Of a stretch of 64,000 nucleotides of DNA, positions 47,261-59,925 are shown piece by piece (position 1 is the first letter of the stretch; the number at the start of each line of letters is the position of its first letter). This DNA is from Stercorarius parasiticus (taxonomy: Eukaryota; Chordata; Aves; Charadriiformes; Stercorariidae). The DNA lies in assembly GCA_013396915.1 (NCBI GenBank), contig VWZL01000079.1, positions 186,001-250,000 on the forward strand. Direction: 5' to 3'. The notes beneath the pieces were generated by a model, which was not told the DNA's origin, searched no databases, and saw only the letters and a list, made by a program, of their open reading frames with translations. The translations under genes were made by a program, and so were the position numbers.

Positions 47261-49986
47261 TGAAGGTAGCAGATAAACTACCTGCAAGTTGATGTTCTGC
47301 CCTGTCCTTGTCCTGTCCCCTTCCCCATGGATATGCCATGGCTGGGGATGTGCACAACTTGTCCCCTGGCTGCCCTCCTCCTGACTAGAGTGTGGTGGGA
47401 CAGGGCCTGACTGTGACGTCCTGCCCTGTCCCCCATTACAGCTTCCAGGAAGCCACTGGCCCTAGTGGCACCCTGACACTGACTTGTATTATTGCACATA
47501 ATTCTGGTCCATTACAATCATTACACCAATTTTTGCAGTAAACTGTGTATTTACAACTTTTTTGCAAGTTTTGATAGTTCCTAAGCATGTAAAATTACAA
47601 CAAATGTGGTATCCTTGGTATCCTAATTTAAAAATAAAATACATTTGCAATAACAATTAAAGAGGGTTTTTTTGGTATATGTTCAGGTTTTGGTTGTCTC
47701 CCCTTTCAATCCCTTTTCTGCAATTCTAAGGGCTAAAGCTGCATTTGAAAATTAGTCTTAAACTAATCAAAATATAGAGTCCAACAGTTGTGGTTCTAAC
47801 AAAAAGAAGAGGGAAATATCAGAAAACTTGGGATAAGAACCATAAGGACCGGTCACATAACATTTTTACTTGTTTAATCTGAGACCTTATTCTCAAGTCC
47901 AATGGCTCAATCTCACCTAGTACAGCACTGGAATGTGTGCATGTGCCAGGGAATGGCACTCGATCTATGCGTGGTAATATCAGGGTCTTACTTGAAATTT
48001 ATAAATTTGGGTATGCAACCTGGCTCTGCCTCTGAAAAAAAGTGAGATTAAGTTCTAAATGATTATACAGGTAGACCACGTGAGACAAACTGCCAATTTA
48101 TACATCTGAAGGCATCAGGGGGAAAATTTGCAAAACTTTCAATTTTTTCATTCTAGACAAAAAGGTCACGTATGGAAGAACCAAATCACTTTGAGATTTC
48201 AGCCAGCTTTCATGAGCATCTCAGCCAATTTTTCTAGTCAAGGTATTTCAGTAATATCAGAGATGTTTACCCTAAAGAGTCATTTTGAGCTGTACCTTGT
48301 TTTTTCCTTAGTACGACACTCATTCCCATTTCCACTAGGGATCAGAATGTAAGTTGATAGTGAAGCCTGTTTATTAAAACCACAAATAAATGTGTACATC
48401 AGTGAAAATTATGTAAATGTCTTACAGCTTGAATACGCATCCTCTAAAACCTGCTTTGCACATGTCAAACCCATTTAACCTCTGAAGAATCATTAGATTT
48501 TCATCAAAATTCACTCCTTGATCCTCACTTGGATTTGAACCATGAAACTAAGCAGTAAAGCTTTGTATCTTGCATTAAACCCCAAGACATATCCAGTCCA
48601 AAGCATTCTCTCCTGTCAAAGCGTGGAATTTTGTAATGGGATCAGGAAATGGCATGAAAATTTTTATTCACGAACCAAATATGGCATTGAAATGCCTAGC
48701 AGAGGCTATATAACACAACTTCATGCTGCACTGGTTTAATCTTTGTCTTACTCTGTGCGCCGAACATTTTTTTTTTCTCTTCTTCATTTACAGCTCTCTC
48801 TCAAGTCAGAGAGTCTGAAGAGGCAGGGAGGGTGCACAAATCAACTTAAGAGAGCCCTGAAAAGGTCAGCTTTGCACGCTTGCCCATTACCTTCTGCAGG
48901 CAATACAAGGGATTTAAATCATGGCACCTAATTCTAATGAAGATTGCAATGCGAAGAGGGAAGGAACAATATGAATTTGTTCTCATGACAAGGATAATAA
49001 TGGGAGCAGAGAATAGTACAAATGCAATGTAGCGCCATTAAAATTTTAAATCTTCAGTCTCATGGTTTGCCTAAGCTGTACTAGAGGTGGGCATGGTATT
49101 TTATAACACCAAATCCATTTAATTTGCTTAGAATATAAAACCACAATTTAGGATTTAATTCAATTTCTGAAGGAATTCTTGACTCTTGATGACAATTTCA
49201 GTTACCTGCTCTTCTTAACTGTTGATTTGTACTTATTGCTATCAAGTTCTTTGCTTTTCTATTCATTACATATAATTGCTACTTTCATTTTTTTTCCTTA
49301 GCATTGTGTTTTCAGCCTGGATTTCTATGGAAAAAAACTTCTGTAATCACTCTGTGATTGTGTGTTTGTGGAGGGGGTATGTTTCAAGAATTTCCTCATA
49401 AATAAAATAGTTTTAACTCATTGGTCATTCTGAAATAAATTTGACACATACATAAAGGTTTCAGCATTACCAAGTTCACAAAAGGTTTATGAGATAGGAA
49501 TTTGTGTAGAAGTTAGGACCTCATTAAGAGAAAAACTGCTTTGTAAGTTCATTTCTTATGAGATACCAGAAAATCTCCTTTGGAAATGTTTTTATGAATG
49601 ACCTAGGAGAAAGGCTTCAATCAGAGATCTCACTGTATTTGGTACGATGTCCTAAAGAAGCCAAGTTTCATCAGGTCAACTGCTTCTAGCTGAGGAAAAC
49701 TGGTCAGTGAAGAATACAAACTTACAGAGGGTTTTGTAGTGTTTATAAGAGAAAAGCTTTCAATACATCTGCCACGTTTTAGAAAAAGTCTTGTCTAACA
49801 GTCCCACATCATACCATGACTGTTACCATTGTAGCTTTGGAGCCTGCAACTGTCTCCTGGTACATTCTAACAGAAACTTCTTAGTCAGCACATATTAACC
49901 ATGTTAAAATGCATCACCCAGTATATCTGCCTTTCTTTTCAGACTGGAAGACCAGCTCACAAATACTAAATTTCACTCTATGCCCT
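47261..49986. other. Unique DNA with a short GC-rich patch
   Basis: 47280-47490 is clearly richer in G and C (with repeated cctgccctgtccc wording) than its AT-rich surroundings, but no frame or family is recognised. The rest shows no gene. Confidence 0.5.
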
Positions 49987-50822
49987 TGTACTGGATTTAC
50001 TTGTTTTGGTAATGAGGGGGGCTGCAGGGGTGGCTTCTGAGAGAAGAGACCATGAGCTGCTTCCATGTCAGATACAGACAGTTCCAACCAGCTCCCAGAG
50101 GGATCTGCTAAGGCGATAACTTGTTGAAGAAAGAATAAAACATGCTGTGCAGTGTCTGTGAGAGAGAGGAGTGAAAAAATAATGTAAAAGAAACAACTAT
50201 ACAGACACCAAGGTCAGTGAAGAAGGAGGAGGAGGAGGAGGTGCTCCAGGTGCCAGAGCTGAGATTCCCCTACAACCAATGGAGAAGACCACGGGAAAGC
50301 AGATGTACCCCTGCAGCCCATGGAGGACCCTGCATCAGAGCAGGTGGATGTGTCCTGAAGGAAGCTGCATCTTGTGGAGAGACGCCCACGCAGGAGCAGG
50401 TTTTCTGTCAGGAACTTCCGCCTTTGGGGGACTCACACTGGAGCAGTTTGTTCCTGAAGGACTGTACCCTGTGGAAAGGACTCACACTGGAGCATTTCTT
50501 GAAGAACTGCAGCCCATGGGAAAGACCCACGTTGAAGAAGTTAATGGAGGACTGTATCTCCTAGGAGGGACCTCATGCTGGAGCAGGGGAAGAGCATGAG
50601 GAGGAAGTGGCACAGCAGCAGCAGAGACAACGTGTGATGAACTGACCGCCTGTTTGGAGGGAAGGAGGTTGAAGGGAAGTTGAGCCTGGGAAGAAATGGG
50701 GCGTGGGGAGAAGGTCCTCCTGGTCCCTATCTTTTGTATTATTTTCTCCCCCTGGACCGCTGAGGAGGCGGAGGGAGAGAACAGCTTCATGGGCATCTGG
50801 TAGATAAGGTCAACCCACTACA
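49987..50822 (+). mobile_element. Second avian ERV solo LTR, shorter form
   Basis: It starts TGTA and ends TACA like the LTR at 17757 and shares its order: ggctgcaggggtggcttctg, agacaccaaggtcagtgaag, GC-rich ctggagcagg units, gagacaacgtgtgatgaact and a GTCAACCCACTACA end. Flanks GCCCT and ACCCT agree at 4 of 5 bases, suggesting a 5-base target-site duplication. It lacks about 160 bases that in the other copy lie between gggaaggtgttttaag and ccttttgttc, the region with the polyadenylation-like site. No retroviral coding sequence adjoins it. Frames of up to 115 codons inside it reflect the GC-rich repeats. Confidence 0.84.
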
Positions 50823-53800
50823 ACCCTTTTCTATCATGGTCAATCTGGCAGGAATTCGGGTTTCTAGGAACTGTTCATACATGTCCAAAATGACAAAGTA
50901 TAAAACACCCCAGTCAGCGCTAAGATGGTCAGGTTTATACTCTTTCCATCTGCAACCCCCACAATCTTGCAAAATCTTATGTTTAAATATATATATATAT
51001 ATGTATATGAACTGCCTGCACCTTTTAAATACAGGCTTCTCAAAGTAAAGACCCATTTATTTTATGTACTGTGGCTCTATACATGCAGTAACAAATAAAA
51101 TTAAACTAATGAACTCTTCTCTTCAATTCTAATAGACGAAGCTGAAGATTCAACATGTGTAAATAAGCCAAGTCCTTCTATAGGCATTTCTACAAGTGCT
51201 CATCCAACCCTAGTATCCTTAACTTGTTGCTAAAAACTCAGTATATACTGTATTGACCAGTGGGACAAATTGCATTTGGCCACAACAGCATGGCAGAACA
51301 GGAGACAGTAAATACGAGAGACAGGATATTTACTCTGTTACACAAGAGCACATCACTAAGTTACTTTACATTGATCAAGTCTAGCAGGATCGGACAGGAA
51401 AGGACTGCCTGAGCCACCGAATACATTTTTTCTGCCATTATCATGGGCGACTAGATCACATAGTTTTTTGGTTGGTGGGTTTTTTGTTGCTGGTTTGTTT
51501 GTGGGGTTTTTTTATGAATTTCACGCTGCATCCTAAAGCTAGTAAAATTTTTGCTCCCTCTGCTCCGAACAAAATTTAGTCCTATTGGAGCAACGATAGT
51601 GCTGCCACCAACTTCAGTGGATCAGTTCTAGATTTGGAAAGGCATCAAGAAGTAGTAGGAGGAGTGGAGTAGGAAAAATGGTATTTATGACTGCAAAACC
51701 ATTTCAAAAATAAACAATAAATATAAATGGGAACTTCATGAATGCATAAAAAGTGAACAGATGAATTGATAAGAAATGTCAAATCTATTTTTATATTATT
51801 GTTCCTAGTAATACAGAGAGAAGAAAAAGAAATGGTGAAAAATGGTATTTGAAGAGAATTATTTTTCAGGTGTTCTTAACACACTAACCAAAGAAGACAC
51901 AAAGTAAGCTTTAGGATTACCTTAATGAAAATTACTTGTTTTGCCAAGTATAATTATGATCCTATCCCTGAACTAAGAAGACAAACAAATACAAAAGAAA
52001 GAGACCTAGAATGCATAATAAGAGAGATTTTAAACACAAAATATGATATTGTTTAAGCATCTAATTTGAAGACGATACTTGATCACATTCAGAAATGCAA
52101 TTAATTCCTTACTTGGAAACTGGTAATAGTCTTTCTCAGCAAGCTGTACCTCAGGAAGAAATAGGAATTATAAATGGCTTTACTCTCATGACTTCATAAG
52201 AGTAAAATATGTAGCATACCTATTGATTGGCAACTGCCCTCCGTGGATAAAATGAGGAATCTTCTTCATGGTATTCCTTCTCTCTCAGGAATTCAAATTC
52301 TGACCCTGAAGTAAGACTGTAGCTCCTAAGGTTGCCTGAATTTATATTTATTAGATTAATAGCATGCTTCAAACATTCTTCAGAAGCTTTTCTTGGTTTT
52401 TGTTTGTGCTTTTTTTTTTTTCTCTTTGAGTTGTTTTTGTTTTTTTATTAATTAAAAGAGAGGCTTCTATCTTAAAACTAAATATAAATAGTTCTGAAGA
52501 GCATTAATGTAATCTGCAGAGGTACCCTGGAAGTTTGCAAATTCCTCATCCTCTCAACATTCTCATGATGCAAGGAAATAAGATAACTCTTTTTCAGGGA
52601 TAAGAAAGTGACAGACAGAGAACAGCATCTAAAAATCTGTCTGCCTAAGGTTGGTACAGCATGGTGAAGGTAGTCAGGCACTCAGGAACTTCTAGCCACA
52701 CCTGCGGTAGGATACACAAAGGAAGCAACAGGGATGAGAGAAAGAACGAAGACTGTGGGCCCTCCTTTAAATGAGTATCTTACCTGTTCATCTGCAAAGC
52801 TGCACTCATTTTTATTCTTTGGCCCAACAAATATTCCAAAAAAGTAGAAGACTTTAGGAAGATCACAGACTCATTTATCATCCTTTGATTCAAAGGAATC
52901 AACTTGCACCAACCTAACAGTATAAATTGTGTAAGCACATTTTCTCAAGATGGACATTCTTGGAACGAAACAATGAGCTTTCCAACTCCCCTAAATAAAC
53001 CACCAGATCAGAAAGCACTTGTTTTCCTACAAATGCATAAGCACAGATCCTCTACTCCCTTCTCCAAGAGCATATATTGAAGACCACTGGGTTCTGCTGC
53101 CTGGAGAAGCAAAGGAGGTGCAATGTGAGATCACTGTAGTAGGCTGTATGCTTCAGTCACTTGTTGCAGCCTTTGCAAGCAACTGGAAATTATGAGTGCC
53201 TGGAAGTTATTTTAACTGGGGGAACATAACCTTGGAGGGGTGTACAAAAGTGTTTTTAAACTACATTACTTTTATCTGCTACACTAGGGTTTTTTTCCAA
53301 GACTTCAATGAACAAAACCAGCCCTGCTTATCTCTTACTTCTACCCATCAGACCCAAGTGAAATACCTAATTTAAGGTAAGTAGGAGAGAATCAGACCCA
53401 CTATAAGCTCCATAATTCCTCAGAAACCCGAACAAAGCTTAATCAAGTGCAAAGCCAGGCCTTTTACAATCGCAGACCAAGTTTTATACATTTCAAGACC
53501 CTGATTCTCTACTGCATTACTCAGCAATACTGCTGTCAAACGGCAGGAGCACAGCTGAGAGCTATTCCCTAAGTGTTGTGTTAGCTCCATAAAACATGCC
53601 TTAACAATTCAGTCCCTAACGATTTCATACCCCATATGCTACAAAGTGGAGACACTGAGGGCCAGCAGGTCAGCATTAATCATTTCCTCCTGGACAACAT
53701 TATGAAGTGATACCACTGATATTAGTTAAATAGCTCATAGAAATAACCAGTATAACAGAGGAGACTCCACAGCATTACACCTGGTACATTAATGGAACTG

Positions 53801-54892
53801 TCAAACTTTTTGTCTGGCTCTTTGCTGCCTGGTACCTTGGTTAGCCTTTTATGCATGAGCTTAGGGACGGTAAACAGGCATAAAATCAGACCTCTCCATT
53901 CATACGGGCGTAACATTTTATATCGTAACTGCGGTGGAAAGAGCTGCAGATTCAGATTTTATGAATTTATACAATCTTTTCCTTTTACCTACAAGATAAT
54001 TAGAAGAATACAACAGAACAATTTGTGTTTAATCATATCAGAACCACTGTAGCTCTCTAGTGATTTAACTCCTCCCTTCTAAGCAACGGGTGTTGAACAT
54101 ATGCTAAAACTGCAACATCACTGATGCCATTCTTAATTGTCTCCTGTATTGCTAAAAGAGTCTCTTTATGAGCATTGCTGTGCTCCACGAGGTCTCAGGC
54201 TCTCAAGCCCCGTGCTGGGCCATTCCACTACCTGTTTATTACATGTAATTAGAGAATGCAACACTGACTTGAAAGTGCTGGAATGCCTTGAAAAGCACAA
54301 ATATATTACTTCTCTGTTTCTGAGCACATAGGCAGTAAGCTCTATAATTTTCTTAATTTTCTTAGACCTTTTTTGTTGTTGTTTCCTTTTCTCCATCAAA
54401 TGAACACGAATCTCCTACAGGAATAAGAAATGCTGACTTTATGCTTGAGCTTTCAATTCTCTTTTCTGGTAGAAAGCCAGCAGGAAACCACCATGCTTGT
54501 GATAATAAGCGTACAAAAGCACACATATATTCCTATATATGTTTTTGTTCAGAGCAAACATAATAAGAAATAAATACATAAGAGAATGTAATGAGTTAGG
54601 CAGGCTAGCAGAGTTTCTAAGAACGCTTCTCTTTTTTATTTTAGGTCACCTAGAAATATGTTTAAAACATCACAAGGCTGGGGAGCTGCAAGAGCTGCAC
54701 AAGACTTTTAATATAAGAACCGGGTTTATACACTTTGGTATGGCAGTGTGTGCCTAAAGGTGGATGGAGATGTAATCCCGATGACTTTATGACCTACTTA
54801 CATTTTCATAATAATGTAAAAGATGTGTAGTATACATGATAGTCAATCTCTGAGATCTCTGCATGTGTACCTACATTTATGGGTGTGAATGT
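50823..54892. other. Unique AT-rich DNA
   Basis: No gene is recognised. It contains an (AT)8 run at 50987-51002 and T/A-rich tracts near 51470-51510 and 52410-52450. Confidence 0.55.
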
Positions 54893-55101
54893 TAACTTCT
54901 TTACTTTGAGGGTAACAGAGCACTGGCACAGGCTGCCCAGAGAGGTGGTGGAGTCTCCGTCTCTGGAGATATTCAAAACACACCTGGATGCATTCCGTTC
55001 CAACCTGTTCTGGGTGACCCTGCTTTGGCAGGGGGGTTGGACTAGATGATCTTTGAAGGTCCCTTCCAATCCCCACCATTCTATGATTCTGTGATTCTGT
55101 A
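54893..55101 (+). mobile_element. CR1 LINE 3' end
   Basis: The plus strand reads aacttctttactttgagggt, then cagagcactggcacaggctg, gagaggtggtggagtctcc, followed by gactagatgatctttgaagg and the tail attctatgattctgtgattc. It covers only the last ORF2 codons ([24 protein letters not shown]) and the 3' UTR. Its 3' UTR type resembles the 21195 copy. Confidence 0.93.
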
Positions 55102-58100
55102 ATGTGAAAACAGTAGATGAATATTTTCAGTGGAATTCCGTGGGGATATGTGGATGCATCTGATGGAAGGATACCCCTAACAGGAGTGGTCTGTAAGAGC
55201 AGGACCTATATAACGATACATCATTTAGACAGTAAAATGCAGGAAAGCAAGGAGAGATTAATGTGACAGGACAACAATAATTGATTGCTCACTTGTAGAA
55301 AGATGCACTCTTTCAGAAACTTAAAAAAAAAAAAACCCTGGTAATGAATATAACGGTGTTGGTCTTAAAGGAGGCCACTTTTCAATTTTTTTTTTTCTGA
55401 GTGTGGAGAGTTCATGTGCACACACATGATTTTCTGATACCATTCCTTGCTTTCTACCACAGGTACCAACATGCCAAAAAATTGAGTCTCTGTGTTCTTT
55501 GGTCATTATTATTTGCCCTCTGGTTGGTAGCAGTGGATGGTTCCTAACGTCATGACTCAAATGTCAGAGAAGATCCTTTCAGAAACTAGCGGTGAACAGC
55601 ATACACAAAGCTATGCATCAAGCACTGTCAAAAAACTAAGACAGCAGAAATAAACGAGGTCCAAAAAAACCTTTACAAGGACATGGAGCTACGTTCCCTT
55701 TACACGGGTGATACATAGGATATAACTCCAAGAGCAAGAGATTTTACTTTAGTAAAACTCTCTTAGCTCCACAAAAAACAGACCACCACCACTACAGGAG
55801 CCTTGCTGTAGATCCAGACTCTCCTGTCCCTTACATCTCAAGGACGTCTAGCTCACATATAGACATGCCAATCACAAGTGTCTAATATGGCAGAAGAATT
55901 CCGTCTTTGATGACATTAAGAAGTGATACCATCTTCATTACTGAAATTTTGATGCCCAGTTCATATAATGACCTTGACGTGATAGGGTACCACACAGGGT
56001 ACAAATTCTGTATTTTGTTCTTTCCTTTTGCTAGGCCTTTATATCATCTCTATAGGGATTTCAACTTCACAGCTCCTATGAAAGGGTCATCCCATATACC
56101 TTCAGCTCATACAACCAAGCTCACTACAAGTCCAACCCTCCATCCAGCTCTGATTCTATTTTCTGCTCATCACCACACAGTCCAAGCCCTGAGCAGGAAA
56201 ATCATGACATCTGCAGTTTTCCAACATAAAATAGCATTACAGCGTTCTCCATCCCTATTGCTTATAACTCTAAATAACTACTTTGAAGGTTTCAGATTAA
56301 TGAAAGCACCTTCTAACACTGAGCATTTTTACAAGGTTATGGTTAACAGCGAACAGAAAGTGAGAGATAATGAAACGACTTAAACATGCATGCCACCTCC
56401 ATGCCACTTAAATGATATTTTTTCCATCATGTTCTTTTTCTATATTACATAGTTGGTAGCTGAGAAATCTATAAAAATATAAGGAGGGAGGAAACACCAT
56501 AGATCTGAATGAAAATGCCAAACACAGAATATACGTTCTTGTTCCAACTATAGAAATTTTGTTTGGGGGGTGTGTGTTAAAAAGTTAGTTAACGAAATAA
56601 ACTTTCAAAGACACCCTGTTCCATCAAAAGAAATATTACACCTTCTTGCTCTCAAGACTGAGGATCCGTGTTGGGTAATGCAACCTCTGTCTTTCCAATC
56701 AGCTCGTAGAAAATGTTTTAAAAATGAAGATACTTTTTTGGGGGTCTGATCCTGCACTCATCTTACCTAACCTTCTCCTTTTGCAATGCTGAGGAATTAA
56801 ATATGTTTAATTTTCAAAATGGAAACAAAAAAATAATCAAAGCCTGGAAAAAGGTTGCCTAGGTATGTATCTCATTAGTGTCTCAACATGAGCCAGATTT
56901 TAAAATTTGGAGTGAGCCAAATTTAGAAAGGAAAGGGCCAAATTACGTTCAGCATTGAATCTAAGCTAAACGGCTAGTTTTGCAGGACTTCAAGCAAACA
57001 AAGAAAAAAACTTGACAGTTTTAGATGCGTTTTTCTTTAAGTTTGAGCTTTTTAAAGTTCACATCACATAGATGACTAAGTGGTGCAAGGTTGATTTGCA
57101 ATTTTTGCAGCTGCCAATTGTTTCCCTCAAGAGGTTTTTTTCCTCTTTCCTTCCTTCTTTCTTTTTCTGCCCCCCCCCGCCAGATTGTACAAATCAATGC
57201 TTATTCCAAACATGAAAAGCATTGTTTTGAACACCAGTTAAGGTTGCCAAGGAAACTACAGTGTTGTCACTCTCACATCATTTACAAAACCTATGCACTT
57301 TATGGCAAGGAAATGAATAGTTAAAGGCATTATAAATCTTATACTGACAAAACAATGAACACATGCATTATTTTCCTTGGGAATATAGAAATGGAAAGAC
57401 AAGCCCTCTGATCCTAAGAATCCGAGAACATGGGGTTTTCCCTTGCAAGCTAACACTAAATTCCTTTTAGCTATAAGCTATGAATAGATGCTTTTTCTAA
57501 GTTCCAGCCAGCCAGAAATACGTTCAGAAGAACTTCCAACTTCAATATTTTAAAAAAACTGACCACCCAGCTAGAGAGAGGCCGTCTTTACTTTGTTCAG
57601 GAATGCTGTGAATATGCTTTGATTATGAAAATTAAGCCCAAGGCATCTCAAGCTGTGCAAACTGGGCTGCCCATGTTTGGCTTAAATTAGAGACCGCACT
57701 AGAAAATATTGATAATTGTGCCTGATTTTGTTACCACTCAAGTAGATGGTGAAAGAAAAATCCTATTGACTTCAAAGAGAGAACTGTTATGCCCACACTT
57801 TCTATCAAAATCTACGACAGCAAGATTAATTGAAAATGTAGCAGCATTTTCCATTGCTGTGGGGCAGTAGTTAAACCACTGTGATTGTCTAAGACAATGT
57901 TATAGAAGGAGAAGAAAATCGCATTTTAACCATTACAGCATTTACGGAAGGACTAATGCTTTTCCATTATAGTTCTGAAGAATACACACAACCTTCAAAA
58001 TCTTTGTTACAACATTTCCCGTGTTCCCCAGATGTTTGCTGAGTGAAAAAATAGTATTCATATGAACTTCTTCCTGATACTTTTCTACAATTCATTCCTG

Positions 58101-59700
58101 TATCCTGATCTTGGTTGAAGTATTTAAATTCTTTTCAACTCTCTTTTCAGGCTCTTTCTTATATGACACTTGTTTCCCTCCAGAGTCAGCTGCTGACCTC
58201 TTCTGCTTCTATTCTTATTCCTTTAATCTCTTTCCCATGCATTTAGTCTTGGTTTTTAACCTCAAATCCAAAGAACCGAGCTTTTACCCCAACCTTTGCT
58301 TTATTCCCTTTTTAGCTTTAACCTCCTTCAAAGACTCACTAGAAAATAGATTCCACCCACCTTTTACCAAGTCAGACATCCTACTTGTTGGACTGTTTGA
58401 CGTGGCTGGCAATTTGTGTGATGACAATGACATGTTGAGCTTGTACACGATAAGATGATGTGAGGAGAGTGAAGCCTGTGCTAGCCTAAATATCAGCTGC
58501 ACTTTAGTTCTATGTCTCATTCTATCCCTGACTTTCCCCTTTGATTTGCTTTCATATCTGACTTTCCTAGAACTTCCTTGGGCTCTTCCAAATAGTATTC
58601 TACCCAAGCACAAGTAGGATCATCTTTTTCTTGTGTTTTAAGGAGACTTACCCATATGCATCATCAGTATTGCTGGACAAACGTACACAAGAGATTCCTG
58701 TGGGTTTAAATTTCTGTTGTGATGGAGGTCAACAGCAGAGCCCTCCATCACAACGTTAGACTATAATTTGTTTATAGCTTTGCTCCCTTCTTCTTTTTAA
58801 AAATCCTCTCTTGCATTTCCTGTGCTAGGGAGTTGCTGAGAGATGTCAGCCTGCAGAAGAGGGACTTCTGGAGTCAGATATGCTGAGGCCATTTGAGTTA
58901 GACCAGATTGTTGTTTAAATGAGGCAGTCTTTTTCACGTTGGTTTTATTTAGGTTTTTTCTTTTTTTTAAGTATTACTGCCAAAGTAACTCAGGATGTTA
59001 AAAACAATAATTGACATGAATTTGTTAATTTAGTGCATTTGTAGTCAGCCGCAAATGTGTGAAAGACCTTTGTTTAAGAAGTACATGCAGTACATTTCTA
59101 GGCTAGAGCAAGACCCAAAGGTAATGACACATGATTTTTCAGCATCTCATGTGAACTTTTGGCTTGGCAATTAGCAACACAGAAAACAATGTTGCTTACC
59201 AGACATGGTAAATAAACTGTGTGTTGACCCAAACCTGCCGTGCATTAAGAGAATGATGCTATTTTCCTATCTTTGAAGTGTCTTCATAAATAATGCTCTT
59301 GTTTGTGCGTAACCTCCGCTCCAAACAGCCAAACAGAAATCAAACTTATGTTTACTGTTCGTTCAACTCTTCAGTAGTTTGAGGAAGATCAGCACATCTC
59401 TGGATGAAGATGCTTTAGCAGTGCTTTCTACCCTCTGCTAATATACGTAACCTTTAGATCACAAATAGTAAAATAAAATAAGCTGTTGATGATGGACTTT
59501 TGTATAAGGCAATGAGGATTACAGATCACAATAATTGATTTCTGGTGAGTTAGTAGAATGAGCACATAAAACAGGATAATTAAGAGCAAATGATGTTGAA
59601 AAAAGCTCAGTGCTGAAAAAATAAAGCAATTAAAATCACTGGATGCAAAGCATAAACGGCAAAGAAACTAACTGGAAATATACTGTCCTCTGAATATGAA
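55102..59700. other. Unique DNA, no gene recognised
   Basis: The longest frame (55907-56383 +, 158 codons) has no recognisable domain, and its composition fits chance. The hairpin at 58716-58754 is listed separately. Confidence 0.55.
58716..58754. repeat. Perfect 13-bp inverted repeat, 13-base loop
   Basis: gttgtgatggagg (58716-58728) pairs exactly with cctccatcacaac (58742-58754). After an asymmetric internal loop, aaatt on the left can pair with aattt on the right. The stem is shorter than a usual microRNA precursor, so no RNA gene is called. Confidence 0.9.
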
Positions 59701-59925
59701 ATCATAGAATGTGTTGGGTTGGAAGGGACCTTTAAAGGTCATCTAGTCCAAACCCCCTGCAAGGAGCAGGGACGTCTTCAACTAGATCAGGTGGCTCAGA
59801 GCCCTGTCCAACCTGACCTTGAACATTTCTAGGGATGGGGCATCTACCACCTCTCTGGGCAACCTGGGACAGTGTTTCACCATCCTCACTGCAAAAAAAT
59901 TCTCCCTTCTATTTAGTCTGAGCCC
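59701..59925 (-). mobile_element. CR1 LINE 3' end
   Basis: The plus strand reads atcatagaatgtgttgggtt, then ggaagggacctttaaaggtc and atctagtccaaaccccctgc, then gggatggggcatctaccacc, the antisense of the CR1 terminus. Only about 225 bases remain before the match fades at tctatttagtctgagcccc. The 3' UTR type matches the copies at 28621 and 34891. Confidence 0.92.

Noticed and set aside
50217..50564. 115-codon plus-strand frame
   Set aside because: Same LTR repeat units as above, in the second LTR. Not a gene.
17757..50822. Two LTRs as ends of one provirus
   Set aside because: They are about 31 kb apart, each has its own flanking near-duplication, and no gag/pol/env lies between them. They are independent solo LTRs.
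55907..56383. 158-codon plus-strand open frame
   Set aside because: No domain, weak composition, no splice or promoter context. It is expected by chance in 64 kb.
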